DNA of 64,000 bases from UBA2589 sp965223235. Its GTDB lineage: Bacteria > Gemmatimonadota > Gemmatimonadetes > Longimicrobiales > Gaopeijiaceae. Positions 49,405 through 57,459 of this stretch are shown piece after piece. Every line of letters begins with the position of its first letter. Within the stretch, counting starts at the first letter, position 1. Position numbers and translations under genes: made by a program. The stretch covers positions 1 to 64,000 of the forward strand of contig CBDCVV010000004.1 in assembly GCA_965223235.1 (NCBI GenBank). The letters run 5' to 3'. The notes under the pieces were generated by a model, which did no database searches, was not told the origin of the DNA, and worked only from the letters and a program-made list of their open reading frames with translations.

Positions 49405-51294
49405 GTGCGCGATCGGTTCGATGTAATCGTGGTAGGAGGCGGCCACGCCGGCACCGAGGCTGCCGCCGCGTCCGCCCGAATGGGCGCGAGTACGCTGCTC
49501 GTGACACCCGATCTGGGGCGCATCGGTCAGATGAGTTGTAATCCCGCGATCGGTGGTGTGGCGAAGGGCGTCGTGGCCCGAGAGGTGGACGCCCTCGGCG
49601 GCGTCATGGGACGGGCCACCGACGCGTCACGAATCCAGTTCCGCATGCTGAATCGGTCGAAGGGACCAGCGGTGTGGGGCCCACGGGCCCAATGCGACCG
49701 GGCCATGTACCCTGTCGGAGTTCGACGGATACTGGACGGGCTTCCGAGCCTGGATCTCTTCCAGGACATGGTGGACGACGTGGTCCTGGATCGTGGTCGA
49801 GCGGTCGGAATCCGAACCCGCGGGGGGTTGGAGTTCGCATCGGACGCCGTCGTCGTGACGACCGGAACGTTCCTCCGGGGGCGGATTCACGTTGGGGGTG
49901 AGCGAGGTGTCGGCGCGGGACGCGCGGGCGAGGGTCCATCGGTGGCGTTGGCTGAATCGCTGGAGGGCTCAGGCCTACAGGTAGCTCGCTTCAAAACGGG
50001 TACACCTCCTCGGGTCGATGGCAGGTCCGTCGACTTCAGCCGGACAGAACGCCAAGACGGTGAAGGAGGCGACTTCCGGTTCGCGACTTATGCGCGAGAG
50101 GAACTACCAGACCAGAGGCCGTGCTGGATCACGTACGCATCCGCTGAGCTCAAGGCGGTCGTCCACCGCAATCTGCAACGGAGCGCCCTCTATGGCGGAG
50201 AGATCGCGGGGCGCGGCCCACGCTACTGTCCCTCGATTGAAGACAAGGTCGTTCGATTCCCGGACGCACCCAGACACCAGGTATTCTTGGAGCCCGAGGG
50301 ACTCAACACGACCGAGCTGTACGTGAATGGTCTCTCCACGTCGTTGCCGGCCGATGTCCAGCTGGAGTTCCTCCGTACGATTCCGGGCCTTGAAGAGGTG
50401 CGTATGACGAAGGTCGGGTATGCGATCGAGTACGATTACTTCCCGCCACACCAGCTTCGGCATTCGCTCGAAGTGCGAGACGTCGCGGGACTTTTTTTCG
50501 CTGGGCAGATCAACGGGACGACCGGGTACGAAGAGGCCGCGGGCCAGGGGGTGGTCGCCGGGATCAATGCCGCGGCCGCGGCTCGGGGCGAGGAGCCCTT
50601 CATCTTGGAGCGCGACGAGGCGTATATCGGCGTACTCATCGACGATCTCGTCACGCGTGGTGTGGACGAACCGTACCGGTTGTTCACGTCCCGAGCCGAG
50701 TTTCGACTTCTCCTGCGGCAAGACAACACGGCCCGTCGACTGGGCCCGATGGCGATGGAGCGGGGGATTCTGACCGACGAGCAGAGCGATGCTTTGAGGC
50801 GTCGAATCGCAGAGGAGGATCGAGTGCTCGTCTGGTTCGAAGGGACGACGATCGCGCCCGAAGTAGCTGGAGATTTGCTGGCGGGCGTGGAATCATCGCC
50901 GCTCAAGCAACCGGTTAAGGCCGTCGAGCTCCTCAAGAGGCCGAAGGTATCGGCAAGAGCGCTGTTAAAGATATCCGATGCGCCGCCAGCCGAGGGCCTG
51001 CATGATGATGTGTTGGCGGCCGTAGAGGTGGAGCTGAAGTACTCGGGCTATGTGAAGCGGGAGAGGGAAAGGGCCGAGCGGCTGCGCGAGCAAGCGGAGT
51101 TCAAGCTGGACGACGACCTTCCTTACGACTCGTTCGAAACGCTGAGCTTCGAAGCCCGTGAGAAGTTGGCCCGGGTACGGCCTGACAACCTATCGCAGGC
51201 CGGGCGGATACCCGGCGTATCGCCGGCCGATCTTCAGAATCTCATTCTAGAGGTGCGTAAGCGCCGCAGGGAGAGGGGTGCGACGGAGCTTTAG
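49405..51294 (+). CDS. mnmG: tRNA uridine-5-carboxymethylaminomethyl modification enzyme MnmG
   Basis: A 629-residue FAD enzyme that works as a complex with MnmE on tRNA U34. FAD-binding VIVVGGGHAGTEAA, the conserved CNPAIGGVAKG, the middle GRGPRYCPSIEDKV and the C-terminal DALRRRI/GY helical domain are all there. GTG start with the Rossmann motif directly after it. Separated from acyP by 24 nt. In many bacteria rsmG follows here; in this window it does not. Confidence 0.97.
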   Translation: MRDRFDVIVVGGGHAGTEAAAASARMGASTLLVTPDLGRIGQMSCNPAIGGVAKGVVAREVDALGGVMGRATDASRIQFRMLNRSKGPAVWGPRAQCDRAMYPVGVRRILDGLPSLDLFQDMVDDVVLDRGRAVGIRTRGGLEFASDAVVVTTGTFLRGRIHVGGERGVGAGRAGEGPSVALAESLEGSGLQVARFKTGTPPRVDGRSVDFSRTERQDGEGGDFRFATYAREELPDQRPCWITYASAELKAVVHRNLQRSALYGGEIAGRGPRYCPSIEDKVVRFPDAPRHQVFLEPEGLNTTELYVNGLSTSLPADVQLEFLRTIPGLEEVRMTKVGYAIEYDYFPPHQLRHSLEVRDVAGLFFAGQINGTTGYEEAAGQGVVAGINAAAAARGEEPFILERDEAYIGVLIDDLVTRGVDEPYRLFTSRAEFRLLLRQDNTARRLGPMAMERGILTDEQSDALRRRIAEEDRVLVWFEGTTIAPEVAGDLLAGVESSPLKQPVKAVELLKRPKVSARALLKISDAPPAEGLHDDVLAAVEVELKYSGYVKRERERAERLREQAEFKLDDDLPYDSFETLSFEAREKLARVRPDNLSQAGRIPGVSPADLQNLILEVRKRRRERGATEL

Positions 51295-51427
51295 GTGGAG
51301 CTTGTACCGCACATGGTTTAATCCTCCGAATGCGTCGCACCTCAAGATATGGTAGAGGGGTGAGTGTGGGTGCCTCTATATAGTGGATCGACTCCTCGGG
51401 ACCTCGGGTTCGGTGATCGATTGGTAT

Positions 51428-51904
51428 CTACCGGGGAAGGAGATGAGTGTGGTGCCCACGGGAGAAGCCAATGATCCCGCCGAGTGGCACGCCAATCACG
51501 ATTCCGAGGCCGAGGGGTACAGCCCAGGCCGGGATCAAGTCCGATGAGTCGCTGCAGCACGCCGCGAGGCTGAGGGAGCTGACTAGGGACACTCCGAGGG
51601 CGATGCCGATGCCTTGAAGAGCGCCCCGTGTGCGGTTCCGCACCGTAATAAGCTCGATCTCTGCTGGATCGGCGTAATGTGCCACGCTGTCTTCGGACAT
51701 CCAGGTGATCGAGTCCGGCGTGAGACGGACGTCGATGACGGAGACCGATAGACCGGAAGAGGCTTCGATCGTAGCCCTTCTTCCGTCCACAGCCTCGTGG
51801 ACGATCTCGATCGCCGCAGGGGAGGGTGGGGAAAGGTCAACCTCTTTTCGGGTCGTGCAGCCGCAGAGAAGAAGGCAGAGCGCTGCGAGGATCGTGGATC
51901 TCAT
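51428..51904 (-). CDS. Lipoprotein with C-terminal membrane helices
   Basis: A 158-residue lipoprotein: signal MRSTILAALCLLLCGCTTR gives a Cys at ~16. A Ser/Thr-rich, beta-type middle (ATIEASSGLSVSVIDVRLTP) is followed by two hydrophobic stretches (GIALGVSLVSSLSLAACC and AWAVPLGLGIVIGVPLGGI). ATG 51904 is chosen over 51967 because it begins the lipobox signal. Unknown family. It converges with mnmG. Confidence 0.65.
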   Translation of the reverse strand: MRSTILAALCLLLCGCTTRKEVDLSPPSPAAIEIVHEAVDGRRATIEASSGLSVSVIDVRLTPDSITWMSEDSVAHYADPAEIELITVRNRTRGALQGIGIALGVSLVSSLSLAACCSDSSDLIPAWAVPLGLGIVIGVPLGGIIGFSRGHHTHLLPR

Positions 51905-51979
51905 GGGGGGGGACGGCTCCTCGGTTCGGGATTGGTCGGTGCTTCGAGAGTGGAAAGACCGATGCACTACACGCCGAGG

Positions 51980-51995
51980 TGTTTCACGTGAAACA
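51980..51995. promoter_or_regulatory. parS centromere site 1
   Basis: TGTTTCACGTGAAACA, a perfect 16-bp palindrome identical to the parS consensus bound by chromosomal ParB. It lies about 900 bp upstream of parA. The 341-nt stretch 51905-52245 holds only the two parS sites; no ORF with protein-like composition is seen. Confidence 0.95.
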
Positions 51996-52124
51996 GCTGC
52001 TCAGCGAGAGCGGATCCGTGCGATGAAACGGGCCAAGGAATTATGTGGAGCTAGAGAGGGGTCCGACATACGTCACGAGACGTACGGAGCTACCCGCAGG
52101 CGCAGCGCTATCGGCTTTTGTCGG

Positions 52125-52150
52125 CGGAGTGTTTCACGTGAAACACTCCG
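52125..52150. promoter_or_regulatory. parS centromere site 2, within a 26-bp palindrome
   Basis: TGTTTCACGTGAAACA at 52130-52145. The palindrome extends perfectly by five more base pairs on each side (CGGAG and CTCCG), totalling 26 bp. It is 150 bp from site 1, centre to centre. Confidence 0.95.
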
Positions 52151-52245
52151 GATTTCTCCGTCTTCTTGCCGATTCGATCGTCCGCGTCCCGGTCTGCGGA
52201 GCGCGGTCGGCTCGGAAGAGGGGGCCTGCGGTCTTGCTCGGAGGC

Positions 52246-52722
52246 CTAATCCGTGGGCGAAGAGCCCCGACGTTGCAGCTCGGCGTAGAGCGCGGCCGGC
52301 TCGAGGACCTGATCGAGGTTGAAATCAAACTCCGTGGGGCCGTCGAGTGTGAAGTAGTCGGGCCGCACGAAGACGAAGGCAGAGGTGGCGGGGTCGCCCT
52401 GTATCGGGCGAAGGGTCACGAAGCCATTGCTCGAAGTCAGCTGGCCGATCTCGACCAGCGGTTGCCCGCCGAACGTCAATGTCGCCGTGTAGGTCCCGCT
52501 CTCTTGAACGTTGATCGTGAAGGAGCCGTTGTTCAGGAGGAGGTCCGCCACGATGGTGGTGTCCGCGACGCTCGTGATGTCGAACACGGTCGCGTCCCAC
52601 GTTCCGACGAAGGGCGCGACCCCGTTGTCCTCTTCAGGAGGAGGGACGATCGGTCCGCCCTCCCCACAAGCTCCGATCACCAGAAATAGCCACACCCACC
52701 CGCACCGCCACAACGCTCTCAT
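52246..52722 (-). CDS. Lipocalin-like lipoprotein
   Basis: A 158-residue lipoprotein (signal WVWLFLVIGACGEGG, lipid Cys ~19) with a mature beta-rich domain (FVGTWDATVFDITSVADTT, GTYTATLTFGGQPLVEIGQL, FVFVRPDYFTLDGPTEFDFN) resembling small lipocalin-like exported domains. The GTWDATV start of the domain is the typical Gly-x-Trp of that fold. Diverges from parA; ligand unknown. Confidence 0.7.
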   Translation of the reverse strand: MRALWRCGWVWLFLVIGACGEGGPIVPPPEEDNGVAPFVGTWDATVFDITSVADTTIVADLLLNNGSFTINVQESGTYTATLTFGGQPLVEIGQLTSSNGFVTLRPIQGDPATSAFVFVRPDYFTLDGPTEFDFNLDQVLEPAALYAELQRRGSSPTD

Positions 52723-52901
52723 TCGGTCGTCACTCCTTTCGGCAACCGTCTAGGCGGACCCGGAAGTGACTCCAAGAACCCGCCAACATCACTCTGCTGC
52801 GCAATAGTTCCCGCCGGGAAGCGACGAGGTCAAGCTTCATGTCCGTTCCCGGAGGCCCGGGACTTGCGTATATTGGCGCCCTCAGAGAAACCAGGAGTTC
52901 C

Positions 52902-53711
52902 ATGGCGCACGTCATCGCGATCGCGAATCAGAAAGGTGGGGTCGGAAAGACCACGACCGCGATCAACCTCGGGGCCTCCCTGGCCGTCGCGGAGAAGCGG
53001 ACCCTCGTCCTCGATATCGACCCACAGGGGAATGCGACCAGTGGACTAGGGGTAGAAGACCGTTCGACACGCCCTACTATATATAGTGTGTTGATCGGGC
53101 AGAGTGACTTGGCCGACGCCGTCGTAGAGAAGGTCCACTTCGATCATCTCGACGTCGTCCCGTCCACCCGCGACCTCGTGGGCGCTGAGATCGAGCTCGT
53201 CTCGGCCTTCAGCCGCGAGACCATTCTACGCCAGGCTCTGGAGCCGATCCGCGACCAATACGACTACATCTTGGTGGACTGCCCGCCGTCGTTGGGCCTC
53301 CTCACCGTGAACACTCTGACTGCGGCGGACTCGGTACTGATCCCGATTCAATGCGAGTTCTACGCGCTCGAAGGGTTGAGCCAACTCCTCAACACCGTCC
53401 GTCTGGTGCAGCGGGGACTGAATCCTTCCCTCGACGTAGAGGGCGTTCTCCTCACGATGTACGACAAGCGGTTGAACCTCTCGAAGCAGGTCGGAGAAGA
53501 AGCCCGAGAGTACTTCGGCCCCAAGGTCTATCGGTCGGCGATTCCTCGGAACGTGCGATTGGCCGAGGCACCGAGCTTCGGTCAGCCGATCGTTCTGTAC
53601 GACGTCCTCTCGAGCGGCGCCCAGGCGTACCTCGCTCTTGCTCACGAAGTGATCGATCGACGGCGTCGGGCTGACTCTCAGCCCTCGGAGTCAGCCGGGA
53701 TGCTCGCATGA
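52902..53711 (+). CDS. parA: Chromosome partitioning ATPase ParA (Soj)
   Basis: A 269-residue ParA/MinD ATPase. The deviant Walker A KGGVGKTTTAINLGASLA with two lysines, LVLDIDPQGNATSGLG, and Walker B DYILVDCPPSLGLLTVN are complete. It moves ParB-parS complexes during segregation. ATG 52902 has AGGAG 5 nt before; a TATATT -10-like element lies at 52869-52874. Its stop overlaps parB as ATGA. Short C-terminal Ser/Glu-rich tail. Confidence 0.97.
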   Translation: MAHVIAIANQKGGVGKTTTAINLGASLAVAEKRTLVLDIDPQGNATSGLGVEDRSTRPTIYSVLIGQSDLADAVVEKVHFDHLDVVPSTRDLVGAEIELVSAFSRETILRQALEPIRDQYDYILVDCPPSLGLLTVNTLTAADSVLIPIQCEFYALEGLSQLLNTVRLVQRGLNPSLDVEGVLLTMYDKRLNLSKQVGEEAREYFGPKVYRSAIPRNVRLAEAPSFGQPIVLYDVLSSGAQAYLALAHEVIDRRRRADSQPSESAGMLA

Positions 53712-54583
53712 CGCGGGATCGGTTGGGCAAGGGGCTCGGAGCGCTGCTCGGGGAGTACCTCGAGCCAGAGGTGCCGATCACCGACACGGCTCGCCTTCCG
53801 TTGAAAGCGATCATTCCCAATCCCTTGCAGCCTCGTCGGGTCTTCACGGACGCCGAGTTGCAGGACCTCGCTGACTCCATCCGCGAGAATGGACTTCTTC
53901 AGCCACTCGTTGTCCGTCCAGCACCGGGCTCCACGGATCGCTTCGAACTCGTCGCGGGCGAACGCCGTTTCAGAGCTCTCGGCACTCTAGGGTGGAAAGA
54001 CGCGCCAGTCGTCGTCCGCGACGCCGATGACGAAACCCTCTTGGTGCTCGCCTTGGTGGAGAATCTTCAGAGAGAGGCGTTGAACCCGTTGGAAGAGGCC
54101 GAAGGGTATCAAGCCCTCGCCGATCGCTTCGACTTAAAGCCGGGCGAGATCGCGAAGGCGGTCGGTAAGAACCGCTCTACTGTAGTGAACCTGGTTCGTC
54201 TCCTCGCGCTCCCGCCATCCATTCGGGCGCTCCTCGAGGAGGGAGCGCTCACTCAAGGTCACGCCCGTGCGCTCCTCACCCTGGACGACAACGTGCTTGC
54301 CGCCGACTTGGCCCGTCGGGCTGCCAAGGAGGGATGGTCCGTTCGCGAAGTGGAGCGCCGTGCGCGTAAGAAGCGCAGCGGGACGGCTCGGAAATCGGCA
54401 TCCCGTGACCCGGTCGTGGAAGCGTTGGAAGGAGCCCTTCGTGACCGATTCCAGACCCGGGTCACTGTGAAGCGGGGCCGTGGCGGACGAGGCGTGGTCG
54501 AAGTCCAGTATCACAGCGACGAAGACTTCGAACGCATCTTCGAACTCATGACCGATCGGAGTATCGAAGAGGTCGTCGAATGA
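53708..54583 (+). CDS. parB: Chromosome partitioning protein ParB
   Basis: A 291-residue ParB/Spo0J. The N-terminal RLGKGLGALL, the CTP-binding domain with GERRFRALGTLGW and ENLQREALNPLEEAEGY, the parS-binding helix-turn-helix (KPGEIAKAVGKNRSTVVNLVRLL) and the C-terminal dimerisation domain (VVEVQYHSDEDFERIFELM) are all recognisable. It loads at the two parS sites 1.6-1.7 kb upstream. Coupled on both sides by ATGA overlaps to parA and the M23 gene. Confidence 0.96.
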   Translation: MTRDRLGKGLGALLGEYLEPEVPITDTARLPLKAIIPNPLQPRRVFTDAELQDLADSIRENGLLQPLVVRPAPGSTDRFELVAGERRFRALGTLGWKDAPVVVRDADDETLLVLALVENLQREALNPLEEAEGYQALADRFDLKPGEIAKAVGKNRSTVVNLVRLLALPPSIRALLEEGALTQGHARALLTLDDNVLAADLARRAAKEGWSVREVERRARKKRSGTARKSASRDPVVEALEGALRDRFQTRVTVKRGRGGRGVVEVQYHSDEDFERIFELMTDRSIEEVVE

Positions 54584-55359
54584 GCTCGGGCTCCGATCGT
54601 CGAGAGCTCACCGTTATGCTCGTGCCCGACGGCAGAGAGACGAAGACGGTCACGGTTTCGTACACCCGTCTCCGCGCTTTGGCTGCGGTGGCGGCGACGA
54701 TCGGTGTTCTTGTCATCGTCATGGCTGGCTCGTGGTGGTTTCTAGCCGCGCGCGCGGTCCGGGTCGCCGAGCTTGAGCGTGAGGTCGAAGTGATGACCCG
54801 CGACCGCGCTCGAGTAGAAGCGCTCGTCCAGCGGTTGGAATCGATCGAGGGGCAGTACGGTACCTTGCGCGGCCTCTTCGGCGCAGCGCAGACCGAGCAG
54901 GCCACGGGAGTCTGGCTACCGCCCACGAACGGTGAGCGTCGAGGCGAGAGTGCAGCGCGCACCGTAGGCGCCACCCTGCCGTCGCATTGGCCCCTGACTG
55001 AGAGAGGCTTCGTCACTCAGGGGCTACACGGTGGGAGTGGCGGGCCCGAGCATCCCGGGTTGGACGTCGCGGTCGCGACCGGATCGTACATCCGGGCCGC
55101 GGGCGGCGGCACGATTGTGGATGTCGGGGAGGATGCGATCTACGGACGCTTCGTCCTCATCGACCACGGCGAGGGACACTCCACTTTGTATGGGCATGCG
55201 TCCGAGACATTCGTGACGCGAGGACAAACCGTTCGCGAACGGCAGGTCATCGCGCTGAGTGGCTCGACCGGTCGCTCCACTGGTCCGCACTTACATTTCG
55301 AAGTACTTGTCGATGGTGAACCCGTAGATCCCTTGGCGTTTGTCACGCAGCCTGGGTGA
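54580..55359 (+). CDS. Membrane-anchored M23 (LytM) peptidase coupled to parB
   Basis: A 259-residue protein: short cytoplasmic N-terminus, one transmembrane helix (AAVAATIGVLVIVMAGSWWF), coiled coil (RVAELEREVEVMTRDRARVE), then a LytM zinc domain with EHPGLDVAVATGSYI, STLYGHAS and GPHLHFEVLVDG, so catalytic residues look intact. Start overlaps the parB stop as ATGA. Bactofilin follows 72 nt later. M23 proteins with bactofilin partners shape cell walls in other bacteria; coupling to parB is unusual. Confidence 0.87.
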   Translation: MSSGSDRRELTVMLVPDGRETKTVTVSYTRLRALAAVAATIGVLVIVMAGSWWFLAARAVRVAELEREVEVMTRDRARVEALVQRLESIEGQYGTLRGLFGAAQTEQATGVWLPPTNGERRGESAARTVGATLPSHWPLTERGFVTQGLHGGSGGPEHPGLDVAVATGSYIRAAGGGTIVDVGEDAIYGRFVLIDHGEGHSTLYGHASETFVTRGQTVRERQVIALSGSTGRSTGPHLHFEVLVDGEPVDPLAFVTQPG

Positions 55360-55431
55360 CCGGCATGACTCTTGCCGCCGACTCTCACTAATGCCCCCAA
55401 AGCACTTCACCCAAAGAACTGACTCGAATCA

Positions 55432-55881
55432 ATGAGGCGAAAACAGATGCCACGTGACCGCGGTGCGGAAGGCGGGACAACCCCGGGCGACGCAGTAATC
55501 TCGATCATTGGACCTGGAATGACTGTAGTCGGGGATTGCGAAACCGACGGTACGATTCGGGTGGAGGGCACCGTCAAGGGATCGATCAAGGCAGGAAAGG
55601 CCGTCGTGATCGGTAAGCAAGGCGTCGTCACGGGGGACATCTCAACCCAAGACGCCGTGATCTCGGGTCGCGTAGACGGCACGCTGATGGCAGCCTCACG
55701 CTTGGAGCTTCAAGCCACCTGCCACATCGAGGGAGAGATCCACACCCGGCGTATGCAGCTCGAGGAGGGGGCCGTGATGAACGGAACCGTCCACATGGGT
55801 GCGGAGCCCGGCACCAACGTGCCGGGAGTGAAGGCGGGGAGCAAGCCAGCGGCTGCACCCACAGCACGGGTTGCCAGCTAA
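55432..55881 (+). CDS. Bactofilin (polymer-forming cytoskeletal protein)
   Basis: A 149-residue bactofilin (DUF583). The beta-helix repeats are visible: ISIIGPGMTVVGDCETDGTI, RVEGTVKGSIKAGKAVVIG, QGVVTGDISTQDAVISGRVD and CHIEGEIHTRRMQLEEGAVM. Bactofilins polymerise without nucleotide and recruit wall enzymes such as M23 peptidases. Unstructured tails surround the core. Position after parAB and the M23 gene suggests one functional unit. Confidence 0.93.
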   Translation: MRRKQMPRDRGAEGGTTPGDAVISIIGPGMTVVGDCETDGTIRVEGTVKGSIKAGKAVVIGKQGVVTGDISTQDAVISGRVDGTLMAASRLELQATCHIEGEIHTRRMQLEEGAVMNGTVHMGAEPGTNVPGVKAGSKPAAAPTARVAS

Positions 55882-55908
55882 CCCAAGCAGGAAGCGCCTT
55901 CTCAGTTC

Positions 55909-55927
55909 TTTTCCACGATTATCCACA
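55909..55927. promoter_or_regulatory. Two DnaA-box-like sequences
   Basis: TTTTCCACG (55909-55917) and TTATCCACA (55919-55927, exact consensus) in tandem, between bactofilin and the Nif3-family gene and about 11 kb from dnaA. Possibly a DnaA-regulated promoter or a DnaA titration site. Confidence 0.45.
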
Positions 55928-55945
55928 TACACGAGCAGGGTCATT

Positions 55946-56704
55946 TTGAAAACAGAATCCCTCCTCGAATACGTGGATGGACTGTTGGCGACGCCGGCCC
56001 ATCCGGACTACCCTCAAGCATTCAACGGGCTTCAGGTGGCCGGACCTTCCGAGGTCCGGGTAATTGCCACCGCTGTGGACGCCTCGCTTGCTGCGATCGA
56101 ACGCGCCTCGGGCGCGGGCGCCGATCTGCTCATGGTGCACCACGGCCTGTTCTGGGACGGTGCAGCCCCCATCACCGGTCGACGATACCGGCGGGTACGC
56201 GCGCTCATCGAATCGGGAATTGGCCTCTACGGGAGCCACCTCCCTCTCGATAGTCACGCCACGCTCGGGAACTGCGTCCTGCTTCTTCGAGCTCTCGACG
56301 TCGAGCCGAAGGGCCGGATTGGCTCGTATCAGGGCACCGATCTTGGTTGGTGGGGGGAGCTGGCCACGCCCGTCACGCCGGACCAGCTCGAGAACGCATT
56401 AAGCGCGGTACTCGGGGGGCCGGTGCAGAGCCTGCCTGGCGGTCCCGACCAGATCCAATCAGTCGGCGTCGTAACCGGGGCCGGAGGTTCCTTCATAGGG
56501 GAAGCGGCCGCGATGGGTCTCGACGCCTTCGTCACCGGTGAGGCGGCTCACCATCACTACTTCGACGCCGACGAGTTCGGAATTCACGTTCTGCTAGGTG
56601 GTCACTACCGGACCGAAACGCTGGGGATTCACGCTTTGGGTGACCATCTCGCCGAGCGCTTCTCGCTCACGAGTCACTTTCTAGAGCTCCCGACAGGCCT
56701 TTAG
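55946..56704 (+). CDS. Nif3-like dinuclear metal centre protein
   Basis: A 252-residue protein of the Nif3/YbgI family. Conserved metal ligands sit in DLLMVHHGLFWDG (two His), YGSHLPLDSHATLGN (His, Asp), and the late AHHHYFDADEFG. The start is TTG 55946 (KTESLLEYVDGLLATP follows immediately); the ORF is open further upstream without family likeness. Hexameric di-iron proteins of this family may have cyclohydrolase- or phosphatase-like activity, but the role is unsettled. Lies downstream of bactofilin. Confidence 0.87.
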   Translation: MKTESLLEYVDGLLATPAHPDYPQAFNGLQVAGPSEVRVIATAVDASLAAIERASGAGADLLMVHHGLFWDGAAPITGRRYRRVRALIESGIGLYGSHLPLDSHATLGNCVLLLRALDVEPKGRIGSYQGTDLGWWGELATPVTPDQLENALSAVLGGPVQSLPGGPDQIQSVGVVTGAGGSFIGEAAAMGLDAFVTGEAAHHHYFDADEFGIHVLLGGHYRTETLGIHALGDHLAERFSLTSHFLELPTGL

Positions 56705-56747
56705 CGTCCGCTCGCCAGCTAGCACGGCCCATCGAAAACACCGATAG

Positions 56748-56779
56748 ATAGCCCTTTGGTGCTATAGCCCTATCGTGCT
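56748..56779. repeat. Tandem 16-bp repeats before the response regulator gene
   Basis: ATAGCCCTTTGGTGCT followed directly by ATAGCCCTATCGTGCT, 14 of 16 identical, ending 11 nt before ATG 56791. Likely regulator binding sites, possibly autoregulation by the FixJ-like protein. Confidence 0.5.
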
Positions 56780-56790
56780 ACCTTCGGAGG

Positions 56791-57459
56791 ATGGACTCTC
56801 CCGTCGCTTCGCTACCTCCTGCGCATGTCGCGATCGTCGACGACGACGACGCGGTTCGCGCTTCGCTGGCCCGCCTCTGCCGGTCGCGGGGTCTTACGGC
56901 CGCCACGTATCCCTCTGCTGAAGCGCTACTCCAATCGGGCCACCTCGACGACACGAGCTGCCTCGTACTCGACGTCGAGCTTCCTGGGCTAGACGGTCTA
57001 ACCCTGCAGGAAGTCCTTGCGGACGAGGCCGCAGCTCCCCCGATCGTCTTCATCACGGGTCGCGGTCGCACCCGGGACACGGTCCGGGCGATCAAGACTG
57101 GCGCCGTGGATTACCTCGAGAAGCCCCTCGATCCTGATACGCTGCTCCACGCCATCAGTAGTGCGGCGTCCCAACATCGGGACCTCCGCGAGCAGCTACG
57201 CGAACGCGCAGCTCAACGGAGACGCCTCGCCTCTCTGACTCCGCGAGAGCGTGAGGTTGCCGTACTCGTTGCTGCCGGGCTGAAAAACCGTGAGGTCGGC
57301 GATCGACTCGGGATCGCGGAGAGAACCGTGAAGATCCATCGGTCACGCGCCCTCGAGAAACTCTGCACGCCGACTGTACCTCACCTCGTTCGACTACTGG
57401 GTGACCTCGACATATCCGTCGACCCGAGGGACGGTAGCGAGGGACGGCAAGCACAATGA
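56791..57459 (+). CDS. FixJ-like response regulator
   Basis: A 222-residue two-component regulator: receiver domain (~12-125; acidic pocket VDDDDAVR, phospho-Asp in LVLDVELPGLDGL, FITGRG, YLEKPLD) and LuxR/FixJ helix-turn-helix (~150-205; LTPREREVAVLVAAGLKNRE, RTVKIHRSRALEKL). GGAGG lies immediately before the ATG, closer than usual, so the true start may be nearby or the mRNA start near. Stop overlaps the sensor kinase as ATGA. Confidence 0.92.
   Translation: MDSPVASLPPAHVAIVDDDDAVRASLARLCRSRGLTAATYPSAEALLQSGHLDDTSCLVLDVELPGLDGLTLQEVLADEAAAPPIVFITGRGRTRDTVRAIKTGAVDYLEKPLDPDTLLHAISSAASQHRDLREQLRERAAQRRRLASLTPREREVAVLVAAGLKNREVGDRLGIAERTVKIHRSRALEKLCTPTVPHLVRLLGDLDISVDPRDGSEGRQAQ

Noticed and set aside
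52045..52689. A 214-codon plus-strand open frame across parS site 2
   Set aside because: Antisense to the lipocalin-like lipoprotein; the composition is not protein-like and it would code through a parS palindrome.
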